A stretch of 64,000 nucleotides of DNA from JBFJKD01 sp038106145 (GCA_038106145.1 JAYODD010000002.1:62001-126000); one strand, 5' to 3'; numbered from the stretch's first letter, positions 43,899 through 52,810 are shown. Numbers and translations: made by a program. The notes: generated by a model not told the origin, from the letters alone.

Positions 43899-45482
43899 AT
43901 GGATTCACTTCGAATTTGGGCGTGGTTGTTTCTCGTAGTCTATGTAATCGCAATGCTGGGTTTTGGCTACCTGGGTATGCGTCAGGTTAAAAACAGCGAC
44001 GATTTTTCGACGGCGCGGGGTGGTTACGGACTGTTTTTTCTGGCCTTTGCAATGACCGCCACCACCGCGTCCGGCGCGACGTTTCTGGGCATCCCGGGTC
44101 TCGGTTACCGCTACGGATTCCCCGCCCTTGGTTACGCACTGGTTTATCCACTGGCGGTTTATTTAGGGGTGTGGCTATGTTTCAAGCAGGTGCAAAAAGC
44201 CGGTAACACGTTCAGTAATCGTTCCATTCCGGAGTTTATGGGGGATCGCTATCAGTCGGAAGGATTGCGTCTGATTGTTGCGGTGTTTTCCGTGGTTCTG
44301 CTGTTTTATCTGGCAGCGCAACTGGTTGCCGGTCTGGTGATGTTCGAGCAAATGCTGGGCCTCAACGCGCACATGGCGCTGGGGGTTACCACCCTGGTAT
44401 TGCTGGGCTATGTGGTACTCGGGGGCGCCCACGCAGATATTCTGACGGATGGGGTTCAGGGCGCGATGATGCTGGCGCTGGCGGTGGCGGTGGTAGTGGT
44501 TTTTTTTGTTGGTGCCGGTGTCGAGGGTGGCTTTGGCGGCATGCTCGATCGGCTCCGGGAACTGGACCCGAAAACTACTGGGTTTCTGTATCCGGGCGCG
44601 ACGATTTTTGATTCCTACTGGGACTTCACCGCAATTTTTCTGGCCCATCTGTCACTGGGCATGTTGCCGCATATTGGCAACAAAATCTGGGCCTTGAAAG
44701 CAGGGGTGGGCCGTTCGAAATTTATTGCACTCTGTCTATTATTTGGTCTGATACTGGCTTCCATGGTGTTGGGAGGGGTGTTGGCGCGGGCGGTGCTCGG
44801 CGATAGCCTGCTGGCGTTGCCCGGTGGTCCCAACCAGGCCATTCCCGCATTGTTCGTGGCACTGTTCCCGGTTTGGCTGGCGGCGTTGTTGGGCATCGCC
44901 ATTCTCTCCGCGATTATGTCCACGGCGGATGGCCTGGTGATTTCCACATCGCAGGTTTTTGCCAATGACATTTATCGCCGCACGGTGGTGAAAATATTGC
45001 ATCCCCATGCCAGCAATGCGCAGATTGATCACAATGTACTGCGCATCAGTCGCTGGTCAATTGTCGTGGTGCTGGTCGGCGCCGCACTGCTCGCCTGGCA
45101 ATCCCTGGGCCAAAACATTGCGTTGATGGTATGGGTTGGCCTCGGCGGCATGATGGCAGCCCTGGCTGGCCCGTTGATTCTCGGGGCGTTCTGGCGCGGT
45201 GTTACCAAACAGGGGGCGATCTGGGGATTTATCGCTGGCGCCGCCACCTTTATCCTCCTCAGCAATGCCGTATTGCCCGGCGGGATGGAGACGGGGAGCG
45301 CGCTGCAACAACTGCTTTTCTGGGTGCATAATCAGGCCGACAACCCATTTGCCTGCGCCACGCTTGGCGAAGGGGTCTCGCTACTGGTTACTGTCGCCGT
45401 ATCCCTGGCGACGCCCCGTCTGTCTGACCGCCATCTGGATCAGGTTTTTGGAACCACAACCACCCGTTCGGTTGGTGAGTAA
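43899..45482 (+). CDS. Sodium:solute symporter family transporter
   Basis: 527 aa with about thirteen membrane helices, SSS family (PutP/PanF-like). Signature regions: FSTARGGYGLFFLAFAMTATTASGATFLGIPGLGYRYG (helices 1-2, sodium site), NRSIPEFMGDRY, and ILSAIMSTADGLVISTSQVFANDIYR in helix 8-9. The ATG at 43899 is preferred; a TTG at 43881 overlapping the cyclase stop is possible. Co-expression with a periplasmic hydrolase suggests uptake of its product, an organic acid or amino compound. Confidence 0.9.
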   Translation: MDSLRIWAWLFLVVYVIAMLGFGYLGMRQVKNSDDFSTARGGYGLFFLAFAMTATTASGATFLGIPGLGYRYGFPALGYALVYPLAVYLGVWLCFKQVQKAGNTFSNRSIPEFMGDRYQSEGLRLIVAVFSVVLLFYLAAQLVAGLVMFEQMLGLNAHMALGVTTLVLLGYVVLGGAHADILTDGVQGAMMLALAVAVVVVFFVGAGVEGGFGGMLDRLRELDPKTTGFLYPGATIFDSYWDFTAIFLAHLSLGMLPHIGNKIWALKAGVGRSKFIALCLLFGLILASMVLGGVLARAVLGDSLLALPGGPNQAIPALFVALFPVWLAALLGIAILSAIMSTADGLVISTSQVFANDIYRRTVVKILHPHASNAQIDHNVLRISRWSIVVVLVGAALLAWQSLGQNIALMVWVGLGGMMAALAGPLILGAFWRGVTKQGAIWGFIAGAATFILLSNAVLPGGMETGSALQQLLFWVHNQADNPFACATLGEGVSLLVTVAVSLATPRLSDRHLDQVFGTTTTRSVGE

Positions 45483-45501
45483 AGTTATGTTGGTGTGCCT
45501 T

Positions 45502-46935
45502 TTACACTGGTGGATACCGCATATGCCACGCGGTCGCCCGCTCGTAGGCATGGCCGATGCGGCATAACAGGGGTTCGCTGAGATGTCTGCCCATCAACTG
45601 AATTGTCAGTGGTAAACCGTCGTCCGATACGCCACAGGGCAGCGCCAGGGCCGGTGTGCCAGCGAGATCCGCGGGAAAGGTAAAGCGTGGTCGAAGCGAT
45701 GCCATAATCGGATCAGAAGCGCTCATGCCGCCGTAAGGAGCGTCCCGCGAGGCGATAAAGGGAGCTCCCCCGGCGGGCGTGGCGATCGCGTCCACATTGG
45801 CGAGCGCGCCCCGTAGACGGTGGTTGAATTCGGTGCGCAACCGGGATGCGGCGTTATACTGTTGCTCGGTTATGGCGGCGCCCATGGTCAGAAATTCCCG
45901 TAGATACTCGCCGTAGTGTTCCGCCCGGTGCGGATAATTGGCGCGGTGCGCGGCGTGCGCTTCGTAGGCGCACAGGGCAAACCAGGCTTCCACCATGGCG
46001 TCGGGAAAATCTGGCATCTCCACTTCGATAATCCGCGCGCCCATCCGCTCCAGCTCTATCAGAGCAGTTTGGATTGCCGTCGACAATTGCGTGCTCATAT
46101 TGTGCGTCGCGTACAGGCGATCAAAGCCGATACGCATTCCGGTGACATCTTTTTGCAATTCGTCCCGCATGTTGGGAACCGGGGCTTGCAGCGATGTGGG
46201 ATCGTTGGCGTCGTGCCCGGCGATGGCCTCCAGCACCAGCGCGGCATCCGCAACGCGGCGGGTCATCGGTCCGACATGATCCAGGGAGGGTGCCAAGGGG
46301 AGGATGCCGTAGCGGCTCACCCGGCCATAGGTGGGCTTAAGGCCAACGATGCCGTTGGCCATGGCGGGAAAGCGGATGGAGCCTCCGGTGTCGGTGCCGA
46401 GGGCGGCGTAACAAAGACCCGCCGCGGTTGCCACCCCGGAGCCGCTGGAGGACAATCCCGGCCAGTAATCCGCGCGCCAGGGATTGACCGGAATGCTGAA
46501 ATCCCGGTGGTAGCCAATCAGGGCGCCTTCCGTCAGGTTCAGTTTACCGAGTAGTACCGCCCCCGCCGCGGCGAGCCGGGTGACGACGGTGGCGTCGTAA
46601 TCGGGGACGAAGTTTGACATGAAGCTGTGCCCGCCGGTGGTGGCGGCATTGCGGGTGCAGGCGAGATCCTTGACTGCCACTGGCACGCCGTGCAGTGCCC
46701 CGCGGTAATTTCCGGCGGCAATTTCCCGCTCGGCCCTTTGTGCCGCCGCCAGGGCCTGTTCGGCCATCACCGTAATATAGCTATGCAGGTTGGCGTCCAC
46801 GGTGGTGATTCGATTTAGCATCCGTTGCGTCAGTTCCACCGGGGAAATGTCGCCGCATTTGATCAACGCGGCGACCTCGGTCAGACCGGCGTAGTGGACG
46901 CGCTCAATATCCGTGTTAGTTGAGGCGTGGGACAC
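45502..46935 (-). CDS. Amidase signature family hydrolase
   Basis: 477 aa. The Ser-cisSer-Lys catalytic set is visible: Lys89 in VAVKD, cis-Ser near 164 in GLSSSGSG and the nucleophile Ser186 in GTDTGGSIRFPA. The Gly-Ser-rich signature segment continues to about residue 190. The GTG start has GGAGAG upstream. No glutamine-tRNA amidotransferase partners are nearby, so it is more likely a catabolic amidase. It is convergent with the symporter. Confidence 0.9.
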   Translation of the reverse strand: MSHASTNTDIERVHYAGLTEVAALIKCGDISPVELTQRMLNRITTVDANLHSYITVMAEQALAAAQRAEREIAAGNYRGALHGVPVAVKDLACTRNAATTGGHSFMSNFVPDYDATVVTRLAAAGAVLLGKLNLTEGALIGYHRDFSIPVNPWRADYWPGLSSSGSGVATAAGLCYAALGTDTGGSIRFPAMANGIVGLKPTYGRVSRYGILPLAPSLDHVGPMTRRVADAALVLEAIAGHDANDPTSLQAPVPNMRDELQKDVTGMRIGFDRLYATHNMSTQLSTAIQTALIELERMGARIIEVEMPDFPDAMVEAWFALCAYEAHAAHRANYPHRAEHYGEYLREFLTMGAAITEQQYNAASRLRTEFNHRLRGALANVDAIATPAGGAPFIASRDAPYGGMSASDPIMASLRPRFTFPADLAGTPALALPCGVSDDGLPLTIQLMGRHLSEPLLCRIGHAYERATAWHMRYPPV

Positions 46936-47107
46936 AACCCGCTCTCCATTTCTCGGGGCGATGGTGCATGGTAGGCCATAACCAGGGTCTTAAGGTATAT
47001 TTTTGTATGCGCAATACGCTCGTGGGCCAGCGTTTATTCTTACCCGCGCGTGTTCGAAGGAGAGGCGCTGATCTATGCGGCGATTGGAGCGGGCATTTTC
47101 AACGCTG

Positions 47108-47356
47108 TCAGCCGGTGTACAGCCGATACGCGCCGTAGACCGCTGCGGATACCACGATAATTAATATGGCGCGACCCAGGCCATAATCCCGCCGCGGCGT
47201 TATGTTGGGGTGTGCGGCGAGATAACTGTCGACAGCGTCCTTGGCATCCTTTAGTCCCAGCCCGTGCCGTTTGCGCAGTCGCTTGATGGCTGTTACTTTG
47301 CGGCCGTCTTGAAGCGCCTGCACCACCTCAGCGGGTAATTCGGATGGGGTTTCCAT
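47108..47356 (-). CDS. Small membrane protein with an L7/L12 C-terminal-like domain
   Basis: 82 aa. Residues about 8-47 (EVVQALQDGRKVTAIKRLRK, then GLGLKDAKDAVDSYL) match the ribosomal L7/L12 C-terminal fold, which elsewhere binds translation factors. A single membrane helix (about 62-80) follows. Similar small proteins with an L7/L12-like unit exist in several bacteria, without a defined role. GGAGTCCGAAC precedes the ATG. It lies in a spacer between the amidase and tRNA-Arg. Confidence 0.8.
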   Translation of the reverse strand: METPSELPAEVVQALQDGRKVTAIKRLRKRHGLGLKDAKDAVDSYLAAHPNITPRRDYGLGRAILIIVVSAAVYGAYRLYTG

Positions 47357-47506
47357 GTTCGGACTCCACTAAACTTTCCGGACGAATTGCGACTTCAGGT
47401 TCATCGCTCCAAGACCGCCGATTTTGCAGTCGATTTCGCGATCATCTTTGAGCAAGCGACTATTTTTGACCCGGTAGCAGGTTCTCTTATATACCGCCGA
47501 ATACCC

Positions 47507-47558
47507 GCAAAAACCACCTTCGCGGTGTTTTTTTGAAGATGGCGCACCCGAGAGGATT
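47507..47558 (-). repeat. Direct repeat copy A: duplicated tRNA-Arg 3' end plus terminator
   Basis: About 52 bp repeating the terminator and the last 20 or so bases of tRNA-Arg (copy B at 47679-47734). The tRNA part stops at AATCCTCTCGGGTGCGCCA in the transcribed sense and the rest of the tRNA is missing. This resembles an attachment-site remnant. No integrase or phage gene lies between the copies. Confidence 0.7.
47509..47534 (-). terminator. Terminator in repeat copy A
   Basis: CACC, GCGAA, GGTG hairpin followed by a T run in minus-strand sense, the same as the terminator after the true tRNA. Confidence 0.6.
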
Positions 47559-47563
47559 GGCTC

Positions 47564-47631
47564 GGGCCATCCCCGGCCCTCGGTCCTCCGGACCGGCCTG
47601 CGGCCGCCCTGAACGGCATTCCGCCGTTCAG
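47564..47631. repeat. Four consecutive GC-rich hairpins between the tRNA repeats
   Basis: Inverted repeats in a row: GGGCC/GGCCC (47564-47579), GGTCC/GGACC (47582-47594), GGCC/GGCC (47595-47605) and CTGAACGGC/GCCGTTCAG (47609-47631). They may form a REP-like element or a structured RNA. No known family recognised. Confidence 0.5.
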
Positions 47632-47678
47632 TCGCACCTGGGAGGTTCTCATCAGCCCTCGGGTAGGCGCGCCCGCAC

Positions 47679-47715
47679 GCAAAAAAAACCACCTTCGCGG
47701 TGTTTTTTTAGAAGA

Positions 47716-47734
<19 letters not shown>
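47679..47734 (-). repeat. Direct repeat copy B: tRNA-Arg 3' end plus terminator
   Basis: The copy attached to the intact tRNA gene; it differs from copy A by a few bases in the A and T runs. Confidence 0.7.
47681..47709 (-). terminator. tRNA-Arg terminator
   Basis: CACC, GCGAA, GGTG stem with eight T in minus-strand sense, directly after the tRNA. Confidence 0.7.
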
Positions 47735-47792
<58 letters not shown>

Positions 47793-48042
47793 GTGAAAAA
47801 ACAGGGTGGCTAGCTTACTCGTCAAGCGCGTCCGAGTCCATGTCTGGATGAATTTAATGAGTGTGGAGTGGGTTTGCGAGCGTTGGTGATTGGATAGATA
47901 TCGCGGTTGGAATCTGAGGCGGTATTTGGGTGTCCCGCACTACCGGGCCAGAGCCGGGTTTTAACAGAAAGTGCGAGGGATACCGGCAGCTCGTCAGGCT
48001 TGGGTTGTTGATGGTGCAGAATGGGGAACCTTCGCCATAAAA

Positions 48043-48059
48043 TGCACGAATATGGTGCG
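48043..48059. promoter_or_regulatory. NtrC-type enhancer site ahead of the porin
   Basis: TGCACGAATATGGTGCG, the GCAC-N6-GGTGC dyad, about 90 bp upstream of the predicted sigma-54 transcription start. A weak half site GATGGTGCA lies about 41 bp further upstream (to 48018). Confidence 0.65.
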
Positions 48060-48111
48060 TTTTAGTTGTCATTGCCCCGGGGATTATCTAATAAACAGGG
48101 TGTCGGGGTGT

Positions 48112-48128
48112 TGGCACGCCTTGTGCTT
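48112..48128 (+). promoter_or_regulatory. Sigma-54 promoter for the porin gene
   Basis: TGGCAC, five bases, GTGCTT; GG and GC are ten bases apart. The -24 half is perfect, the -12 half lacks the usual TT. The predicted start is near 48140. Confidence 0.6.
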
Positions 48129-48330
48129 AATTGAATGTGTATAGCCAGCCAGGTGGGTTTAAGACACGGAAAACCGGCCGCACTGGTTACTTTTGAGGGA
48201 AGTTTTACTGTAGGGCTGCACCAGCCCGGTCCGGCTCCACGCATTTTGGCGCAGAGTTGGGTCGGCGAAAAACCGAGTATTCATAGCGCACACACAAGTA
48301 CGCACACATTAAAGACAAGAGGAACACAAC

Positions 48331-49086
48331 ATGGCTATAGCAAAGAAGGGTTTGATTCTGGCGGCAATGATGGCGTTATCCCCTGCCGCGACGCTCGCGG
48401 CTGAAGTGTCCGGGAATGTCACGCTGACCAGCGACTACCGGTTTCGCGGCATTTCTCAATCGGATACGGATCCAGCGCTACAGGGCGGATTTGATGTGGC
48501 TTTCGACAGCGGTTTCTACCTGGGCGTGTGGGGTTCTAACGTCGATTTTGGCACCTCGCCGGATCTCGAACTGGACTTCTATGGTGGCTACGGCGGCAGC
48601 ATCACCGAAGACCTGGGGTTTGATGTGGGCTACATCTACTACGATTACCCCGGCAGCGACGGAGTGGATTTCGCCCTGAACGGTAACGAGAAAGAGGACT
48701 ACGAGGAGGTTTACGCCAGCCTGTCCTACAAGGACGCCACACTGGGGGTGGCCTACTCTGACGACTACTGGTTGTCCTCCGGCGAGTTTTACTATGTCTA
48801 CGGGGACTACAGCATTGCCTTGCCAGGAGGTTTTGGTCTGGACCTCCACTATGGTTACAACAGCTTTGATGTCGCCAGCGGGGATTCCAATCTGAAGGAC
48901 GCCGAAAAAGCGTTCCTTAGCAATGATGCCGACAGCTACTCGGACTATTCCATTACCTTGACCAAGACCCTCGCGGGCCTGGATCTGGCTCTGGCCTGGG
49001 TGGACACGGATCTCGATAAGGACGAACTCTTTGACACCAACTGGGCTGAGAGCACTGTGGTTTTCTCCATCAGCAAAAGTCTGTAG
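48331..49086 (+). CDS. TorF-family putative porin
   Basis: 251 aa. The signal peptide (about 1-23, cleavage after TLA) is followed by EVSGNVTLTSDYRFRGISQS, the hallmark of the TIGR02001/Gcw_chp outer-membrane family, and alternating beta strands rich in Asp, Tyr and Gly ending in a C-terminal aromatic-free SKSL. It should form a small beta barrel passing an unknown solute. AAGAGGAACACAAC lies ahead of the ATG. The sigma-54/NtrC-type control region suggests induction under nitrogen limitation and a role in uptake of a nitrogen compound. Confidence 0.88.
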   Translation: MAIAKKGLILAAMMALSPAATLAAEVSGNVTLTSDYRFRGISQSDTDPALQGGFDVAFDSGFYLGVWGSNVDFGTSPDLELDFYGGYGGSITEDLGFDVGYIYYDYPGSDGVDFALNGNEKEDYEEVYASLSYKDATLGVAYSDDYWLSSGEFYYVYGDYSIALPGGFGLDLHYGYNSFDVASGDSNLKDAEKAFLSNDADSYSDYSITLTKTLAGLDLALAWVDTDLDKDELFDTNWAESTVVFSISKSL

Positions 49087-49114
49087 TTTTCGCTGTTACT
49101 GAGGGATCAGAAGG

Positions 49115-49146
49115 AAAAACGTCGGCTTCGCGGTCGGCGTTTTTTT
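49115..49146 (+). terminator. Intrinsic terminator of the porin gene
   Basis: AAAAACGTCGGC pairs with GTCGGCGTTTTT (two wobble pairs) around TTCGCG, followed by a T run. Confidence 0.8.
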
Positions 49147-49181
49147 TGCCACATTTTTTTGTCATCGCAGGCAGCGAAGTG

Positions 49182-49754
49182 TTATCGATCGCCAGTTACA
49201 GGGGCTATCAGCCGCGTGCGCAGAGCGTCGATACCCGGTTTATCCGCCAGTTCCGCTGCATTCAGGCCCCTGAGTTCATGGGGAAACACCAGCCATGCAC
49301 TTGTTTGGTGCAAAAAATAGTTCGGGGTCAGGTTGGTCTGATTGTTGCCGGGTTTGAGCCAGACCGTGGCCAGGCGAATGTCCGCCCGAGCCGCGCAGCG
49401 TTCCTTAAGTCGTGCCAGTACCGCGCGCGCTGTTAGACCCGTATCGAACACGTCGTCCACAACCAGAATATTCCCCGCCAGCGCGCCGCTGTCCAGACGG
49501 TATGCGAGGTCGTCAACTTTGACTTCAGGGGCGCGGGTGTCCACCCCCCGATAGAGACTGGTGCGCAACGGAACATGGTCGGCGTCCCAGCCGAGGCAGG
49601 CGAGTAATTCGTGAATGGCGATGGCAACGGGGGCGCCACCGCGCCACAGACCAATAATCAGATCGGGCCTGAACCCGCTATCGAGGATTGCCAGTCCCAG
49701 TTGTTGGGAGTCGTCGAGCAATTGCTGAGCGGTAATATAGTGTTTGCCGGCCAC
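49182..49754 (-). CDS. Purine-type phosphoribosyltransferase
   Basis: 190 aa. Type I PRTase fold; the PRPP-binding loop reads ILVVDDVFDTGLT (about 105-117) and PDLIIGLWRGGAPVA holds the pyrophosphate loop. It resembles xanthine/hypoxanthine salvage enzymes of the small COG2236 group, base specificity not assignable. The start is a GTG at 49754 with AGGA upstream. Divergent from cytochrome c5. Confidence 0.85.
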   Translation of the reverse strand: MAGKHYITAQQLLDDSQQLGLAILDSGFRPDLIIGLWRGGAPVAIAIHELLACLGWDADHVPLRTSLYRGVDTRAPEVKVDDLAYRLDSGALAGNILVVDDVFDTGLTARAVLARLKERCAARADIRLATVWLKPGNNQTNLTPNYFLHQTSAWLVFPHELRGLNAAELADKPGIDALRTRLIAPVTGDR

Positions 49755-49879
49755 CGCGCGTCCTGAATAATACGTTATGCGAGAATCTTTTCACGATCGA
49801 TGACAAACTGTCTATAATGGCCGCGGTAAATTTGGTTGGTGATTGTTTAATCTGGTAATTGTTTATCGCGGAGGCGAAT

Positions 49880-50323
49880 ATGGCGTACTTGAACAAGGCG
49901 GGGACTGCCGCGCTGGTACTGGCACTGTCACTGACAGTAGCGGGCTGTGGCGACGATAAGGCGGCTGCACCGCTGACCGCGCAGCAGGAAAAAGAGGTCG
50001 CGGCAAGATTGGCCCCTGCCGGGGAAGTGGTTATGGCCACGGACGTGGCGCCTGTGGCGGCGGCCACAGCCGGTGGTGCCGCCCGTTCCGGCGAGGAGAT
50101 TTACAACACCAAATGTATGACCTGCCACGCCACCGGCGCGGCGGGCGCGCCGAAACTGGCCAATATCGAAGAGTGGGCGCCGCGCATCGCCAAAGGTATG
50201 GACGTGCTGTACGCCAATTCCATCAACGGCTTTAACGGTATGCCACCCAAGGGCCTGTGTATGGATTGTTCGGATGATGAGCTGAAAGCATCCGTCGATT
50301 ACATGGTTGGAAAAAGCCAATAA
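49880..50323 (+). CDS. Cytochrome c5-type lipoprotein
   Basis: 147 aa. The signal peptide has a lipobox VAGC (Cys23), so it is probably membrane-anchored. One class I haem site CMTCH (79-83) with axial Met near 121 (NGMPPKG), and a CMDC pair (127/130) that forms the disulfide typical of cytochrome c5. A Pro/Ala-rich linker separates lipid anchor and haem domain. It would shuttle electrons in the periplasm. GGAGGCGAAT precedes the ATG. A strong terminator follows. Confidence 0.92.
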   Translation: MAYLNKAGTAALVLALSLTVAGCGDDKAAAPLTAQQEKEVAARLAPAGEVVMATDVAPVAAATAGGAARSGEEIYNTKCMTCHATGAAGAPKLANIEEWAPRIAKGMDVLYANSINGFNGMPPKGLCMDCSDDELKASVDYMVGKSQ

Positions 50324-50343
50324 GACCGTTTGGTAAACAACAG

Positions 50344-50371
50344 GCCGCGCCCTCTGGCGCGGCTTTTTTTT
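50344..50371 (+). terminator. Intrinsic terminator of cytochrome c5
   Basis: GCCGCGCC and GGCGCGGC pair perfectly around CTCT, followed by eight T. Confidence 0.9.
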
Positions 50372-50565
50372 GCCGATTTGCCGGGAGCTGTTGGGTGAAG
50401 CGTAGCGCCATGCCCTGGGGCGCGGTAGTTTAATCGACTCGTTGCCGCTCGAATCGCCAGAGGTTTCAAGCAAGGTGGTGGTCACAAAAATGCGGCCGTT
50501 GGGTGGGGTTGCGCTCCCCCGCAGTCTACAATCCAGGGAGTGGAACACAACGGGAGGCGTATGCC

Positions 50566-50997
50566 GTGAAACTATGGTTTCTTGGAGAGCGGGTCGGCAC
50601 CGGCGGCGCGGTGCTATCTGCGCTGGGTTGCGCGGCCTGCTTTCCCCTGCTGGCATCGTTGGCCGGGTACCTCGGGCTGGGTTTCCTGGCCGCTTACGAA
50701 GGGTTGCTAATTAACATCCTGCTGCCGGTTTTTGTCGTACTGGTACTGATCAGTCATGCTATGGTTGGGCTGCGGGCGAGAAATGTCTGGCGTTTATTGT
50801 GGGGCGTCGTGGGGCCAGCGATGATTTTGGCAACTCTTTATCTGATTTGGAGTTATAGCTGGAGCACCTACGTGTTTTACCTCGGGTTGCTGTTGATGTT
50901 GGCGGTGAGCCTGTGGAATATGCTGTCGCCACCCGGCGAGACCTGTGCGTCCGGGAACCGACGGCGAATGGTCACAACAGCGTCCGGCGAGGCTTGA
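50566..50997 (+). CDS. MerC-like small membrane transporter
   Basis: 143 aa with four membrane helices. A Cys pair in the first helix (GCAACFP) matches the metal-binding site of MerC-type mercury uptake proteins; the second Cys pair of MerC is not clear. GGGAGG precedes the GTG at 50566. A zinc-ribbon protein follows six bases downstream, and this pair is also seen without a mer operon. No merR or merA is nearby, so mercury resistance is not implied. Confidence 0.78.
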   Translation: MKLWFLGERVGTGGAVLSALGCAACFPLLASLAGYLGLGFLAAYEGLLINILLPVFVVLVLISHAMVGLRARNVWRLLWGVVGPAMILATLYLIWSYSWSTYVFYLGLLLMLAVSLWNMLSPPGETCASGNRRRMVTTASGEA

Positions 50998-51003
50998 ATA
51001 AAT

Positions 51004-51219
51004 ATGGACATCGAACTTGAATCCACCATTACCTGCCCAGAATGTGGTGCCAGCAGGATCGAAATAATGCCCACCGACGCCTGTCAGTGGTTTTATGAGT
51101 GCCATTCCTGCGGCGTGTTACTTTCTCCCCGGGCCGGCGATTGTTGCGTATTCTGCTCCTACGGCACCGTGAAGTGCCCGCCCATTCAGCAGGGTGATGC
51201 CGGCTGTTGCGGCGCGTGA
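51004..51219 (+). CDS. Small zinc-ribbon-type protein
   Basis: 71 aa with nine or so cysteines: CPECG, CHSCG and GDCCVFCSYGTVKCPP. The GDCCVFCSYG motif marks a small conserved family often found beside MerC-like genes. It probably binds zinc or another thiophilic metal. It starts six bases after the MerC-like stop, so is in the same transcript. Confidence 0.82.
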   Translation: MDIELESTITCPECGASRIEIMPTDACQWFYECHSCGVLLSPRAGDCCVFCSYGTVKCPPIQQGDAGCCGA

Positions 51220-51319
51220 GGTGCTATCGGGGTTGAGTTAGGTCAAGGCGACCCCAGATAAATGCTAATTCAATGGCAAGTTATCGGCAGTGTGTCTATA
51301 CAGACGAGAAGGAGACTCG

Positions 51320-52795
51320 ATGTACGGAGCAGGCTGGAAGATGATAGTGCGGCTGTTACCAGGGCTGGCGTTGTTGTTCGGCCTGTCCCTCGCGTTCGGG
51401 ACTCAAGAGCAGCCACCAAGCGAAGGCGCGACAAGCGACCGGGGTGCGCAACGCCCCGTGGTATTACTGACCGTCGCGGATGCCATAGGGCCGGCCACTG
51501 CTGATTATATTGCCCGCGCGATGGCGCAGGCGTTACAGCAAAACCCGGAACTGATTATTCTACAGATGGATACGCCGGGTGGTCTCGACACGGCGATGCG
51601 CGACATCATTCAACTGATTACCTCCTCAGCGGTGCCGGTGGCGACCTATGTCGCCCCTACGGGTGCCCGCGCCGCCAGCGCTGGCACTTATATTCTCTAT
51701 GCCAGCCATATTGCTGCGATGGCGCCGGGCACCAATCTGGGGGCTGCGACGCCCGTACAGATTGGCGGCATATCGTTACCCGGCATGGAGCGGGACGAAG
51801 ATAAAGATAAGGATGAGGCGGAAAAAAAAGCGGGAGACGGCGCGGCGGACGAATTGTCCAGGGATCACGCTGACGCCATGTCGCGCAAGGTGATCAACGA
51901 TGCCTCTGCCTATATTCGCGGGCTCGCAGAACTGCACGGGCGCAATGGGGAGTGGGCGGAAAAAGCCGTGCGCGAGGCGGTGAGTCTGCAGGCCAGCGAG
52001 GCGTTGGCGCTGAACGTCATCGACGTGGTGGCCAGTGATATCGCCGATTTGTTGGCGCAGATCGATGGTCGCGAGGTTAACGTGCAGGCACGTAAGCGCA
52101 CCCTGCATACGGCGGGAGCCTCAGTGACGGAAATTACACCGGACTGGCGCAGTCAGTTTCTGAGTGTGATTACCAATCCCAATGTCGCTTACATCCTGAT
52201 GCTGGTGGGCATCTACGGGTTGATTCTGGAATTTTATAATCCCGGCGGGCTGGTGCCCGGGACGGTTGGCGCCATCTGTCTGCTGTTGGCGCTTTATGCG
52301 TTTCAGATGTTACCCGTTAACTACGCCGGCGTTGGGCTGATTTTACTGGGTATTGGCCTGATGGTGGCCGAGGGTCTGCAACCCAGTTTTGGCATGTTGG
52401 GTTTTGGCGGTATCGCTGCGTTGGTGATCGGTTCAATCATATTGCTCGACACGCGGTTACCTGGTTTCCGCATCTATTTGTCGGTGATTGCGGCGGTGGC
52501 GCTCGCCAGTCTGTTCATTTTAACTGCCGTGGTTGGTCTGGCCCTCAAGGCGCGTCGCCGTCCGGTGGTCAGTGGTATCGAAGAAATGCCGGGCAAGACC
52601 GGTCGCGCCCTCGCCGATTTCCAGCTTGGTCGCGGCAGTGTGTTTGTCCACAGCGAGATCTGGCAGGCACGCAGTGAGAGTCCAATTAATAAAGATCAGA
52701 CTATCAGGGTGGTAGGGGTTCGGGGTTTGACCCTCGACGTAGAACCCGCAGTGACCAGTGAAACCCCCGCGATTGAAGCGCGCGTTCAAAACTAA
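51320..52795 (+). CDS. NfeD-type membrane serine protease
   Basis: 491 aa. A signal-like N-terminal helix is followed by a ClpP-like protease domain (TPGGLDTAMRDII; SAGTYIL with the catalytic Ser in GARAASAG), a Lys/Glu-rich insertion, four or five membrane helices and a C-terminal OB-fold NfeD domain (GKTGRALADFQLGRGSVFV). This is the long NfeD1b form, the partner of slipin/stomatin proteins, thought to cut them. GAGAAGGAGACTCG precedes the ATG. The slipin gene follows 15 bp later. Confidence 0.92.
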   Translation: MYGAGWKMIVRLLPGLALLFGLSLAFGTQEQPPSEGATSDRGAQRPVVLLTVADAIGPATADYIARAMAQALQQNPELIILQMDTPGGLDTAMRDIIQLITSSAVPVATYVAPTGARAASAGTYILYASHIAAMAPGTNLGAATPVQIGGISLPGMERDEDKDKDEAEKKAGDGAADELSRDHADAMSRKVINDASAYIRGLAELHGRNGEWAEKAVREAVSLQASEALALNVIDVVASDIADLLAQIDGREVNVQARKRTLHTAGASVTEITPDWRSQFLSVITNPNVAYILMLVGIYGLILEFYNPGGLVPGTVGAICLLLALYAFQMLPVNYAGVGLILLGIGLMVAEGLQPSFGMLGFGGIAALVIGSIILLDTRLPGFRIYLSVIAAVALASLFILTAVVGLALKARRRPVVSGIEEMPGKTGRALADFQLGRGSVFVHSEIWQARSESPINKDQTIRVVGVRGLTLDVEPAVTSETPAIEARVQN

Positions 52796-52810
52796 CTGAG
52801 GAGTACCGAC

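Larger units (their letters stand above)
47793..48330. other. 538-bp regulatory spacer ahead of the porin
   Basis: It contains the NtrC-type site and sigma-54 promoter listed separately and a leader of about 190 bases before the porin ATG. I see no gene or riboswitch in it. Confidence 0.5.

Noticed and set aside
47536..47558. A second tRNA-Arg gene
   Set aside because: Only the 3' 20 or so bases and terminator are present; the anticodon arm and 5' half are missing.
50566..51219. A mercury-resistance operon
   Set aside because: Only a MerC-like protein and a zinc-ribbon protein are present; no merR, merT, merP or merA is in the window.
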